DNA from: Clostridia bacterium
GTDB taxonomy: Bacteria; Bacillota_A; Clostridia; Oscillospirales; Acutalibacteraceae
Direction: 5' to 3'
DNA length: 11,180 nt
Assembly (NCBI GenBank): GCA_017390825.1
Contig: JAFPAK010000130.1
Location: forward strand, 1 to 11,180
The translations under genes and the position numbers were made by a program. The stretch's first letter is position 1. Each line of letters opens with the position of its first letter. The notes below the pieces were generated by a model that was given only the letters and a program-made list of their open reading frames with translations, was not told the origin of the DNA and ran no database searches. Below are positions 1-6,805 of the stretch, piece by piece.

Positions 1-4
1 AAAA

Positions 5-1300
5 ATGAATTCGTTAAAAGAAGTGTGGCAAGCCATTACAGAATATTTAAAAGACAGGATAAATATTGTTACCTATGATACCTGGCTTGCAGGGCTTGAA
101 CTTGTTGATATAACAGGAAATGAAGCAACACTCCGCATCAAATCGGAATTTCATAAAAAAATAATTATTGAGAATTATGAGGATCTGCTTAAAGAGGCTT
201 TTCTTGATGTAATGAAATTCCATGTGAATGTTAAAATAATTACTGCTGATGAAGCGTTTGTTGCACCGCAGATGCCTATCAAAGCTCCGCATTATGAATA
301 CACCTTTGAAACCTTTATTGTAGGATCTTCAAACCGTTTTGCACACGCAGCAGCACTTGCTGTTGCGGAAACACCTGAAATAATCTACAATCCTCTTTAC
401 ATATATGGTAATCCGGGATTAGGCAAAACACATTTGCTTAACGCTATCCGTTCACGGATCAATGAAAAATTCCCTGACAGAGTGGTTATTTCGTTAAGCT
501 GTGAGGCTTTTGTAAATGAGTTTATCTATTCACTTAATAACGGAACTATCAATCAGTTCCGTGAAAAATACAGAAATGCAGATTATTTACTTGTTGACGA
601 TATTCAATTTATTTCCGGTAAGGAATCAACAGAAGTTGAATTCTTCAACACCTTTAATACACTTTTTGCAAATAACAAGCAGATAATCGTAACCAGTGAC
701 CGTATGCCGAGAGATATTGCATCACTTAAAGAGAGATATCTGAGTCGTTTCGAGCAGGGTCTTATTGCTGATATTCAACCTCCCGAATTTGAAACAAGAG
801 TTGCTATTATAAGAAGAAAAGCACAGCTCATCAACATTGACCTTCCCGACGAAATAGTTTTCTTTATCGCTGATCAGATAAAGAGCAACATCCGTCAGCT
901 TGAGGGAGTTGTAAAAAAACTTCAGGCTTTTTCACTCATTAATGAAAGTATTTCACTCTCTTCAGCGCAGATTGCTATCCGTGATATAAGAAATGATAAT
1001 CAGCCCGAACCAGTTACCGTTAAAAAGATAATTGAAGAGGTTTCAAGAGTTTATAATGTTTCTTATGATGACATTATGAGTGCAAAGCATGACCGTGAGG
1101 TTTCAAATGCACGCCAGATAGCTATCTATATAGTTCGTGAGATAACCAAGATGACCTATCAGAAAATAGGTAAGGAATTCAGCGGCAGAGATTATACCAC
1201 GGTTATTTATTCTTACCGTCAGGTAGAGCAGCTTATTAAGAAAAATCCCAAGGAAAAAAATAGGATAAAGGATATCATCCAAAATCTTGAAAATCGATAA
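5..1300 (+). CDS. dnaA: Chromosomal replication initiator protein DnaA (431 aa)
   Basis: DnaA binds DnaA boxes at oriC as an ATP-bound filament, melts the origin and helps load the replicative helicase. Domain I is about residues 1-75 and the linker is short (about 80-95). The AAA+ domain III follows from about 96: Walker A GNPGLGKT at 135-142, Walker B LLVDDIQF at 195-202, sensor I TSD at 230-232, a box VII arginine-finger region RYLSRFEQGL at 244-253, and a sensor II-like SNIRQLEG at 294-301. DNA-binding domain IV is about 337-431, with the signature GRDYTTV at 394-400. Length is close to the usual 440-450 residues, and the N-terminus aligns with family starts, so the ATG at 5 is accepted although its RBS lies outside the window. 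Oddity: the signature is normally GRDHTTV; here the His is Tyr397 (codon TAT at 1193-1195), and the position of E. coli Arg399 appears to be His362. Confidence 0.97.
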   Translation: MNSLKEVWQAITEYLKDRINIVTYDTWLAGLELVDITGNEATLRIKSEFHKKIIIENYEDLLKEAFLDVMKFHVNVKIITADEAFVAPQMPIKAPHYEYTFETFIVGSSNRFAHAAALAVAETPEIIYNPLYIYGNPGLGKTHLLNAIRSRINEKFPDRVVISLSCEAFVNEFIYSLNNGTINQFREKYRNADYLLVDDIQFISGKESTEVEFFNTFNTLFANNKQIIVTSDRMPRDIASLKERYLSRFEQGLIADIQPPEFETRVAIIRRKAQLINIDLPDEIVFFIADQIKSNIRQLEGVVKKLQAFSLINESISLSSAQIAIRDIRNDNQPEPVTVKKIIEEVSRVYNVSYDDIMSAKHDREVSNARQIAIYIVREITKMTYQKIGKEFSGRDYTTVIYSYRQVEQLIKKNPKEKNRIKDIIQNLENR

Positions 1301-1318
1301 AAATCGACCGAAAATAAG

Positions 1319-1327
1319 TTTTCCACA
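1319..1327 (+). promoter_or_regulatory. DnaA box, TTTTCCACA
   Basis: Exact TTTTCCACA, one base from the common TTATCCACA and within the relaxed consensus TTWTNCACA. It lies 19 bases after the dnaA stop codon, on the + strand. Confidence 0.6.
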
Positions 1328-1375
1328 CCTTAAAAACCCTTATTTTATCGGCAATTTTACACACTTTCCATATAC

Positions 1376-1403
1376 TTTTCCACAATTTTAAGGTTTTTCC
1401 ATA
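1376..1403 (+). promoter_or_regulatory. Pair of DnaA-box-like sites
   Basis: TTTTCCACA at 1376-1384 is followed by TTTTCCATA at 1395-1403, same orientation, start to start 19 bases (close to two helical turns). The second has one change (C to T) in the CACA core and would be a weaker site. A still weaker CTTTCCATA lies just upstream at 1364-1372. Confidence 0.5.
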
Positions 1404-1543
1404 AGAATTATAACATTCAACATTAGCGTAAAGTTAAGGTTGTTGAAAACAAAAATCAGCTTGTAATTTTCAACTATCCGTCAATTAAAAATCAACATAC
1501 GAAAATGTAGCTTTACAGCTTTATTTAAAACGATTTAAAAAGC

Positions 1544-1561
1544 TTTTCCACATTTTCAACA
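1544..1561 (+). promoter_or_regulatory. Tandem DnaA boxes next to the AT-rich region
   Basis: TTTTCCACA (1544-1552) is immediately followed, without a gap, by TTTTCAACA (1553-1561), which differs at one base. Two abutting 9-mers in the same orientation directly before an AT-rich stretch resemble the box arrangement that seeds a DnaA filament onto the unwinding element in B. subtilis. The second site has A at position 6, allowed by TTWTNCACA only at position 5, so it would be a weak site. Confidence 0.5.
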
Positions 1562-1565
1562 TGGA

Positions 1566-1610
1566 TTACTGTTACGAATATAATTATATAATGATTTATT
1601 TTGTTTTGAT
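1566..1610 (+). other. Candidate DNA unwinding element
   Basis: An AT-rich run starts four bases after the tandem DnaA boxes. Its first nine bases read TTA CTG TTA, which on the complementary strand (3' to 5') gives AAT GAC AAT; the first and third fit the DnaA-trio pattern 3'-[G/A]A[T/A]-5' and the middle one fits in two of three places. It is followed by ATATAATTATATAATGATTT, essentially all A/T. Position next to boxes supports an unwinding element; the trio match is short and could be chance in AT-rich DNA. Confidence 0.35.
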
Positions 1611-1628
1611 CCGTGAATATTTTATAGT
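1601..1628 (+). promoter_or_regulatory. Candidate dnaN promoter
   Basis: TTGTTT at 1601-1606 and TATAGT at 1623-1628 are separated by 16 bases and sit about 45 bases before the dnaN start, a reasonable sigma-A layout. A perfect TATAAT is also present at 1587-1592, but its best upstream partner (TTACTG, 1566-1571) is only 15 bases away. In such AT-rich DNA either could be chance. Confidence 0.3.
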
Positions 1629-1673
1629 TTTTCGGTCAATAATATATATTTTCCATAAAAGGAGTTTTGGCTT

Positions 1674-2786
1674 ATGAAATTTAGCATTAATACAAATGCA
1701 CTTCGCGATGCAGTTGTAAATGTTCAGCGTGCAGTATCTTCAAAATCCTCCTTATCAGCGCTTGAAGGTATCCTTATAAGTACTGACGGTGACAGTATAC
1801 TGCTTACGGGCTACGATCTTGAAATTGCTATCAAAACTACTGTTGAAGCAAATGTAACCGAGGAAGGCAGTGTAGTTGTAGGTGCAAAGCTTTTCGGTGA
1901 TATCATAAGAAAGGCAGACGCTGATATTATAAGTGTTGCTGTTGATGACAATCTTGCAATAAATATAATTGCAGGTCAGTCGGAATTTTCAATAATGGGT
2001 ATAGAAGCTGTTGAATATCCTGAACTTCCGAGCTTTGAAGATAAGATAAACTTTACTATTTCAAGTGAAGTATTAAGAAGTATGGTTTCGCAGACTATTT
2101 TCTCTGTTTCAAGTGTTGAAGGAACAAAGCCTGTTTATACCGGAATTCTTTTTGAGGTCAGGAATGATTCTATCCGTCTTGTAGCGGTAGACGGTCACCG
2201 TCTTGCACTCCGCAACGAACAGATAATAACTGATATCAACGAAAATTTCATTATTCCGTCAAAAACACTTAATGAGATATTGAAGCTCATAGGTGAAGAG
2301 GATGAAAATGTTGAAATATTTGCAGATGAACGCCACATTTCTTTTAAGGTTGGTAATTATCTGTTAATATCACGCCTTATCGACGGTGAGTTTCTTGATT
2401 ATAATTCAGTTATTCATAAGGATTGCAGCACAACAGTAATATGCTCATGTAGTGATATGATTAGATCCGTTGAAAGAATGGGACTTTTCATTTCTGAAAA
2501 ATTAAAATCAGCAGTACGTTGTACCTTTGATGAAGGTAGAGCTTTTATCCGCTGTTCAACTGCGCTTGGTAAAGCAAGTGATTTTGTTGATTGTGAGATC
2601 AATGGAAATCCCGTTGAAATAAATTTTGATAACAGATATTTTACCGATGCATTGCGTGCTTCGGGCTGTGACAAAGTAAGAATAGAAATAAGTTCAAATC
2701 CAACAGCACCGATTATTATAAAACCGCTTGAGGGTGATGATTTTCTTTTCCTTATTCTTCCTATAAGACTTGCAGCGGAGCAATAA
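1674..2786 (+). CDS. dnaN: DNA polymerase III beta sliding clamp (370 aa)
   Basis: DnaN forms the dimeric ring that encircles DNA and tethers replicative polymerase, mismatch repair and other clamp-binding proteins. The protein has the family length (about 366-378) and three repeated clamp domains (roughly 1-120, 128-245, 247-370). Recognisable marks are AVDGHRLAL at 171-179, LISRLIDGEFLDY at 231-243, and the C-terminal ILPIRL at 361-366, equivalent to the MPMRL end of the E. coli clamp that lines the peptide-binding pocket. The ATG is preceded by AAAAGGAG at 1657-1664, nine bases away, which fixes the start. It follows the origin-like spacer and is the first gene of a closely packed run. The next gene starts one base after its stop. 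Confidence 0.97.
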   Translation: MKFSINTNALRDAVVNVQRAVSSKSSLSALEGILISTDGDSILLTGYDLEIAIKTTVEANVTEEGSVVVGAKLFGDIIRKADADIISVAVDDNLAINIIAGQSEFSIMGIEAVEYPELPSFEDKINFTISSEVLRSMVSQTIFSVSSVEGTKPVYTGILFEVRNDSIRLVAVDGHRLALRNEQIITDINENFIIPSKTLNEILKLIGEEDENVEIFADERHISFKVGNYLLISRLIDGEFLDYNSVIHKDCSTTVICSCSDMIRSVERMGLFISEKLKSAVRCTFDEGRAFIRCSTALGKASDFVDCEINGNPVEINFDNRYFTDALRASGCDKVRIEISSNPTAPIIIKPLEGDDFLFLILPIRLAAEQ

Positions 2787-2787
2787 T

Positions 2788-2991
2788 ATGAATATAAGAA
2801 TAGATACCGAATTTATAAAGCTTGATTCGCTCTTAAAATTATCCGGCATTGCAATGACCGGCGGTCAGGCAAAAATAATAATTCAAAACGGAGATGTCAA
2901 GGTCAACGGCGAGGTATGTACCCAAAGAGGTAAAAAAATACGCCCCGGTGACAAGGTTTCAGCATTTTCGGAAATTATTGAAGTAAACTGA
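2788..2991 (+). CDS. rlbA: S4-domain RNA-binding protein, RlbA/YaaA family (67 aa)
   Basis: Small S4-domain protein of the family always found between dnaN and recF in many Bacillota; B. subtilis YaaA (RlbA) is linked to ribosome biogenesis. The S4 core is visible from about residue 8: IKLDSLLKLSGIAMTGGQAK, then the typical NGDVKVNGEVCTQRGKKIRPGDKV with basic residues for RNA binding. A longer reading from a TTG at 2770 is possible, but ATG 2788 is chosen because it has CGGAG at 2776-2780 seven bases upstream, starts one base after the dnaN stop, and gives the usual family N-terminus. Its stop is one base from the recF start, so the three genes are probably translated together. Confidence 0.9.
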   Translation: MNIRIDTEFIKLDSLLKLSGIAMTGGQAKIIIQNGDVKVNGEVCTQRGKKIRPGDKVSAFSEIIEVN

Positions 2992-2992
2992 T

Positions 2993-4084
2993 ATGTTTAT
3001 AAAAAAATTAGAGTATGAAAATTACCGTAACCTTGAAAAGGGCATATTTATTCCTCACAAGGAAATAAATGTGATATACGGTAATAATGCTCAAGGAAAG
3101 ACAAATCTTATAGAGGCAATATGGCTGTTTTGCGGGAAAAAAAGCTTCCGTAGCGCAAAGGACAGTCAGCTTGTGAAAATTCATGAGGAAACAGAAAATT
3201 TAAAAGCGGAATTAAAGCTTGAATTTTACTCACAGGGCAGATATCAGGATGCCGAAATAATCATTGAAAATAAGCGTAATACCCGTCTAAACGGTATTGA
3301 GCAGAAAAATTCTGCGGCGATTTCGGAGTGCTTTCCTGCAATTTTGTTTTCTCCAGCTGATATGGATCTTATTAAGGAAGGTCCGTCACAGAGAAGAAAA
3401 TTTATTGATAATGCAATAAGCTCACTTCGCCCGAAATATGAAAAAATGCTTTCAGCATATAACAAAGCAGTACTGCAGCGTAATAATATTTTATATGATG
3501 CACTGTTTCATTCGGAGCTTACGGGTGTTTTAGAAGCATTTGAGGATCGTATTGCCACAGCAGGCGCTTATATAATATCGCAGCGAAAAAAGTATATCGA
3601 AGCGCTGATGAGTTATGCGCCTGATATTTACAGGGGCATTTCCGGAGATACCGAGGATATCGGTATTGAATATAAATGCGGCTGCGGTGAGGGTAGCTAT
3701 GAGGAACTGCTTGATGCATTGCGTCTTAACCGTGCGGAGGATACCAAAACTTCTACAACGGGAGTTGGTCCGCACAGAGATGATATTGATTTTTCAATAA
3801 ACGGTCTTTCTGCAAAAATATACGGTTCACAGGGTCAAAAGCGATCTTGTGTGCTTGCACTTAAACTCAGTGAAGCGGAGCTGCTTAAAAAATATACAGG
3901 AGAGCAGCCTATAGCGATACTTGATGATGTTATGAGCGAGCTTGACAGAGTACGGCAGGATTACATATTGAATCATATAAGAGGATGGCAGGTATTTATC
4001 ACCTGCTGTGAGCCCGATACCGTTAAATATATGGAGCACGGCGGAAAATTCAGAATGCACGCAGGTGTATTGAGTGAGGACTAG
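2993..4084 (+). CDS. recF: DNA replication and repair protein RecF (363 aa)
   Basis: RecF is an SMC-like ATPase that, with RecO and RecR, directs RecA onto gapped DNA and helps restart stalled forks. Walker A is GNNAQGKT at 30-37, the ABC-type signature GSQGQKR at 278-284, and Walker B IAILDDVMSELD at 307-318. The N-terminal MFIKKLEYENYRNL and the TTGVGPHRDD block at 255-264 are also typical, and the length matches the family (about 360-375). No strong Shine-Dalgarno is seen; with one base between the S4-gene stop and this ATG, translation probably depends on coupling. Confidence 0.97.
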   Translation: MFIKKLEYENYRNLEKGIFIPHKEINVIYGNNAQGKTNLIEAIWLFCGKKSFRSAKDSQLVKIHEETENLKAELKLEFYSQGRYQDAEIIIENKRNTRLNGIEQKNSAAISECFPAILFSPADMDLIKEGPSQRRKFIDNAISSLRPKYEKMLSAYNKAVLQRNNILYDALFHSELTGVLEAFEDRIATAGAYIISQRKKYIEALMSYAPDIYRGISGDTEDIGIEYKCGCGEGSYEELLDALRLNRAEDTKTSTTGVGPHRDDIDFSINGLSAKIYGSQGQKRSCVLALKLSEAELLKKYTGEQPIAILDDVMSELDRVRQDYILNHIRGWQVFITCCEPDTVKYMEHGGKFRMHAGVLSED

Positions 4085-4086
4085 CT

Positions 4087-4356
4087 ATGTATTTATATCT
4101 CGGCGGAGATGTTGTGGTAAAAAACGAAGATATAATCGGTGTTTTTGATATCGACACAACGACTGTATCAAAGGCTTCCCGCAACTATCTTAATAACAGC
4201 GAAAAAAGCGGCAGACTTACTTATGTAAGCTATGAGTTACCGAAATCCTTTGTTGTTTGCAGCAAGGATAACAAGGAGACGGTTTATATATCGCAGATAT
4301 CCTCTGCAACTCTTGAAAAAAGGGCAAAAAGCTTTTTGCCGAAAGGAGATTATTGA
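4087..4356 (+). CDS. remB: DUF370 / RemB-family small regulator (89 aa)
   Basis: Matches the B. subtilis YaaB (RemB) family, which shares this exact place between recF and gyrB. Shared features are the start [11 protein letters not shown], the DIIGVFDID segment at 15-23, the PKSFVV segment at 52-57 and the C-terminal [10 protein letters not shown] near residues 71-80. RemA and RemB act in B. subtilis as DNA-binding regulators of biofilm-matrix and osmoprotection genes; whether this protein does the same is not shown here. GAGGA at 4076-4080, six bases before the ATG, is a good RBS and overlaps the end of recF. Its stop TGA overlaps the proposed TTG start of gyrB. Confidence 0.88.
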   Translation: MYLYLGGDVVVKNEDIIGVFDIDTTTVSKASRNYLNNSEKSGRLTYVSYELPKSFVVCSKDNKETVYISQISSATLEKRAKSFLPKGDY

Positions 4357-6323
4357 TTTTGGAAAATAACGAAAACATACTTGACACGCAGGTGGAACAG
4401 GAATATGACGCCAGCGCCATTCAAGTACTTGAAGGACTTGAAGCGGTAAGAAAAAGACCGGGTATGTATATCGGTTCGACCGGTGAGAGAGGCTTGCACC
4501 ACCTTGTATATGAGATCGTTGATAACTCGATCGACGAGGCACTTGCAGGCTACTGTACCCATATTGAAGTAGATATTCTTGAGGGTAATATTATCCGTGT
4601 TCGTGATAACGGACGAGGAATACCCGTTGATATTCAGGAAAAAATGGGACTTCCGGCTGTTACAGTTGTATTTACCGTGCTTCATGCAGGCGGTAAATTC
4701 GGCGGCTCAGGTTATAAGGTTTCCGGCGGTCTTCACGGTGTTGGTTCATCGGTCGTTAACGCTCTTTCCACATGGCTTGAGGTTGAGGTAAGAAAAGAAG
4801 GTAAGATCCATCAGCAACGATTTGAATACGGTGCGCCGGTAGGTGATCTGAAGGTTATCGGAGAATGTGAGGAAACCGGTACTACAGTTACCTTTAAGCC
4901 CGATCCCGAAATATTTACCGATACAACAGTTTACGATTATACCACGCTTCTTACAAGACTTCGTGAGCAGGCATTTCTTAATGCAGGTATCAAGATAACA
5001 CTTTCGGATCTGCGTGATGAGCCTGAAAAGGATGATAACGGCAATGCAAGAAAGGATACTCTGCATTTTGAGGGCGGTATCAAGAGCTATTGTGAATTTA
5101 TACTTGAAAAGAAGCGCAGCACACCGCTTCACGACGAGGTCATATATGTTGCTCAAAGAAAGGGCGACGCAATGGTTGAGATCGCACTTCAGTACAACAC
5201 AGGTTATGATACAAATATCATCAGCTTTGCCAACAATATTCATACTGTTGACGGCGGTACTCACGAATCTGCATTTAAAACTTCACTCACAAGAGTTATA
5301 AATAACTATGCTCGTCAGTTCAAGATGCTCAAGGACAATGATTCAAATTTCAAGGGTGACGATGTTCAAGAGGGTCTTATCGCAGTTATCAGCGTAAAGC
5401 TGACCGATGCACAGTTTGAGGGTCAGACCAAAGCAAAACTCGGTAACACATATATAGGAACACTTGTAAACGGTGCAATGAATACTGTGCTCGGTGACTA
5501 TCTTGAAAACAATCCTAGCATTGCAAAGCAGATAATTTCAAAGATCATTGCTGCTTCAAATGCCCGTGAAAAAGCACAGAAAGCACGTGAGATGGAGCGT
5601 GCTAAAAACAGCGGCATCGGTAAAACAAGAATGCCGGACAAGCTGGCTGATTGCATCTCCCGTGATGCAACACGAACTGAGCTTTATATCGTCGAGGGTG
5701 ACTCGGCAGGCGGTTCTGCAAAGGCTGGCAGAGATAGTAATTATCAGGCGATTCTACCGCTTTGGGGTAAGATGCTGAATGTTGAAAAAGCAAGAATTGA
5801 TAAGGTTTACGGTAATGATAAGCTCACACCGGTAGTTATCGCTCTTGGAACTGGCATCGGTGACACATTTAATATTGAAAAGCTCCGTTATGATAAGGTT
5901 ATAATCATGGCGGATGCGGATGTCGACGGTATGCATATCCGTACACTTTTGCTTACCTTCTTCTTCCGTTATATGCCGCAGCTTATCGAAACAGGACATG
6001 TTTATATTGCACAGCCTCCTCTTTTTGAGGTACGCAAGGGTAAGCAGAAAAAGTATGCTTTTGATGAAGCAGAGCGAGATCGTTATAATGCTGAAATGGG
6101 CGGCAACGCAACTATTCAGCGATTTAAGGGTCTTGGTGAAATGAATGCAGAGCTTCTTTGGGAAACTACTATGGATCCTGCTTTCAGAACCATGCTCAAA
6201 GTAAATATGGTAGATGCCGAAAAGGCAGATAAGGTATTTTCGGTGCTTATGGGTGATGAGGTCGAGCCGCGTAAGGAATTTATTGAGACGAATGCCCAGT
6301 ATGTAGGCGAGCTTGATATATGA
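4353..6323 (+). CDS. gyrB: DNA gyrase subunit B (656 aa)
   Basis: GyrB is the ATPase subunit of gyrase, which introduces negative supercoils ahead of forks as an A2B2 complex. The GHKL ATPase domain shows VDNSIDEAL (Asn58), DNGRGIP at 85-91 and GGLHGVG at 125-131; the TOPRIM domain shows EGDSAGG at 448-454 and the metal-binding DADVDG at 521-526; the C-terminal [10 protein letters not shown] block is present. Type II specificity as gyrase rather than topoisomerase IV rests on context and best memory of sequence. The start is TTG: either 4353, whose TTGA overlaps the remB stop, or 4359. AAGGAG at 4343-4348 lies 4 or 10 bases away respectively, so neither is ideal; the first in-frame ATG (residue 38) is inside conserved sequence and cannot be the start. 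Trp471 replaces the Lys/Arg usual in LP-L-(K/R)-GKILNVEKAR. Confidence 0.96.
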   Translation: MILENNENILDTQVEQEYDASAIQVLEGLEAVRKRPGMYIGSTGERGLHHLVYEIVDNSIDEALAGYCTHIEVDILEGNIIRVRDNGRGIPVDIQEKMGLPAVTVVFTVLHAGGKFGGSGYKVSGGLHGVGSSVVNALSTWLEVEVRKEGKIHQQRFEYGAPVGDLKVIGECEETGTTVTFKPDPEIFTDTTVYDYTTLLTRLREQAFLNAGIKITLSDLRDEPEKDDNGNARKDTLHFEGGIKSYCEFILEKKRSTPLHDEVIYVAQRKGDAMVEIALQYNTGYDTNIISFANNIHTVDGGTHESAFKTSLTRVINNYARQFKMLKDNDSNFKGDDVQEGLIAVISVKLTDAQFEGQTKAKLGNTYIGTLVNGAMNTVLGDYLENNPSIAKQIISKIIAASNAREKAQKAREMERAKNSGIGKTRMPDKLADCISRDATRTELYIVEGDSAGGSAKAGRDSNYQAILPLWGKMLNVEKARIDKVYGNDKLTPVVIALGTGIGDTFNIEKLRYDKVIIMADADVDGMHIRTLLLTFFFRYMPQLIETGHVYIAQPPLFEVRKGKQKKYAFDEAERDRYNAEMGGNATIQRFKGLGEMNAELLWETTMDPAFRTMLKVNMVDAEKADKVFSVLMGDEVEPRKEFIETNAQYVGELDI

Positions 6324-6793
6324 GCAGCATAAATTTTACGCTGGATCGTGATGAAGTCAGGTCTGCGCTGTATATCTGCCGTGTTTTAAAGCCGTACAAG
6401 CTTAAAATGGCACTGGTTGCTGCAGCAGTAGCGCTGTTTGTGGGTTTAGATGTTGCAAGTATGCTTATATACAACTCAGAGCCGCGCTATATCATATGGA
6501 TAATGCTGATACTTATGGTACTTGTAATGTTTTTCGGTTATCGGCGGTTTGAAAAGGAAACGATCGAAGGCGCTTTTACAAACGAGGAGATACACGCCGA
6601 AATCGCCGATGAGCATATTGAATATACCGTAGTATCAAGCGGAGTTACTACCCGTATCGATAAGGAAACCACAGTGAAAGTAAAGGCAGATGAAAAATTG
6701 ATCTGTCTTATGCAGAATAACAATAAGATTTTTGTTTTTCCAAAAGTTGACGGCAGCTTTGCCGAGAGAATAATCGAAATTGTAGAGAAGTAA
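6320..6793 (+). CDS. Two-helix membrane protein, YcxB-like (157 aa)
   Basis: Function unknown. Two hydrophobic segments at about 30-50 and 57-73, separated by a short loop, are followed by a soluble C-terminal part of about 85 residues. The layout, the [12 protein letters not shown] stretch and the NKIFVFPK stretch near 135-142 resemble the YcxB-like family (two helices plus a small C-terminal domain); this is recognition by pattern only. Basic residues before the first helix (KPYKLK) and after the second (YRRFEK) suggest that both ends are cytoplasmic. Its ATG overlaps the gyrB stop as ATGA (6320-6323), with AGGCGAG at 6305-6311 upstream, and gyrA starts 12 bases after its stop, so it is translated within the gyrase operon. 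Confidence 0.85.
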   Translation: MSSINFTLDRDEVRSALYICRVLKPYKLKMALVAAAVALFVGLDVASMLIYNSEPRYIIWIMLILMVLVMFFGYRRFEKETIEGAFTNEEIHAEIADEHIEYTVVSSGVTTRIDKETTVKVKADEKLICLMQNNNKIFVFPKVDGSFAERIIEIVEK

Positions 6794-6805
6794 AGGTGAA
6801 AAATT

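Larger units (their letters stand above)
1301..1673 (+). other. dnaA-dnaN spacer, probable part of oriC
   Basis: This 373-base non-coding, strongly AT-rich stretch separates dnaA from dnaN, the place where many Bacillota carry the DnaA-box cluster and unwinding element. It contains three exact TTTTCCACA sequences (1319-1327, 1376-1384, 1544-1552), two TTTTCCATA variants (1395-1403, 1649-1657), a TTTTCAACA directly abutting the third box (1553-1561), the same sequence inverted (TGTTGAAAA, 1441-1449), and TTTTCAACT (1467-1475). I see no exact TTATCCACA. The stretch 1575-1660 is nearly all A/T. The other half of the origin, upstream of dnaA, is outside the window, so whether replication starts exactly here is inference from gene order and box content. 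Confidence 0.75.

Noticed and set aside
1290..1307. AAAATCGA repeated at a 10-base interval across the dnaA stop
   Set aside because: Half lies in coding sequence, only two copies, no known function.
1308..1351. Imperfect inverted repeat (CCGAAAATAAG with CTTATTTTATCGG) around the first DnaA box, considered as a dnaA terminator
   Set aside because: Two unpaired bases, a long loop, no T-run at the correct distance; probably chance in AT-rich DNA.
2770..2787. TTG start extending the S4-domain gene by six codons
   Set aside because: The ATG at 2788 has a better-placed CGGAG and matches the family N-terminus; the extension lies within the end of dnaN.
4746..5264. 172-codon open frame on the - strand
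   Set aside because: It lies wholly inside the conserved gyrB coding sequence and its translation resembles no protein; a frame shadow.
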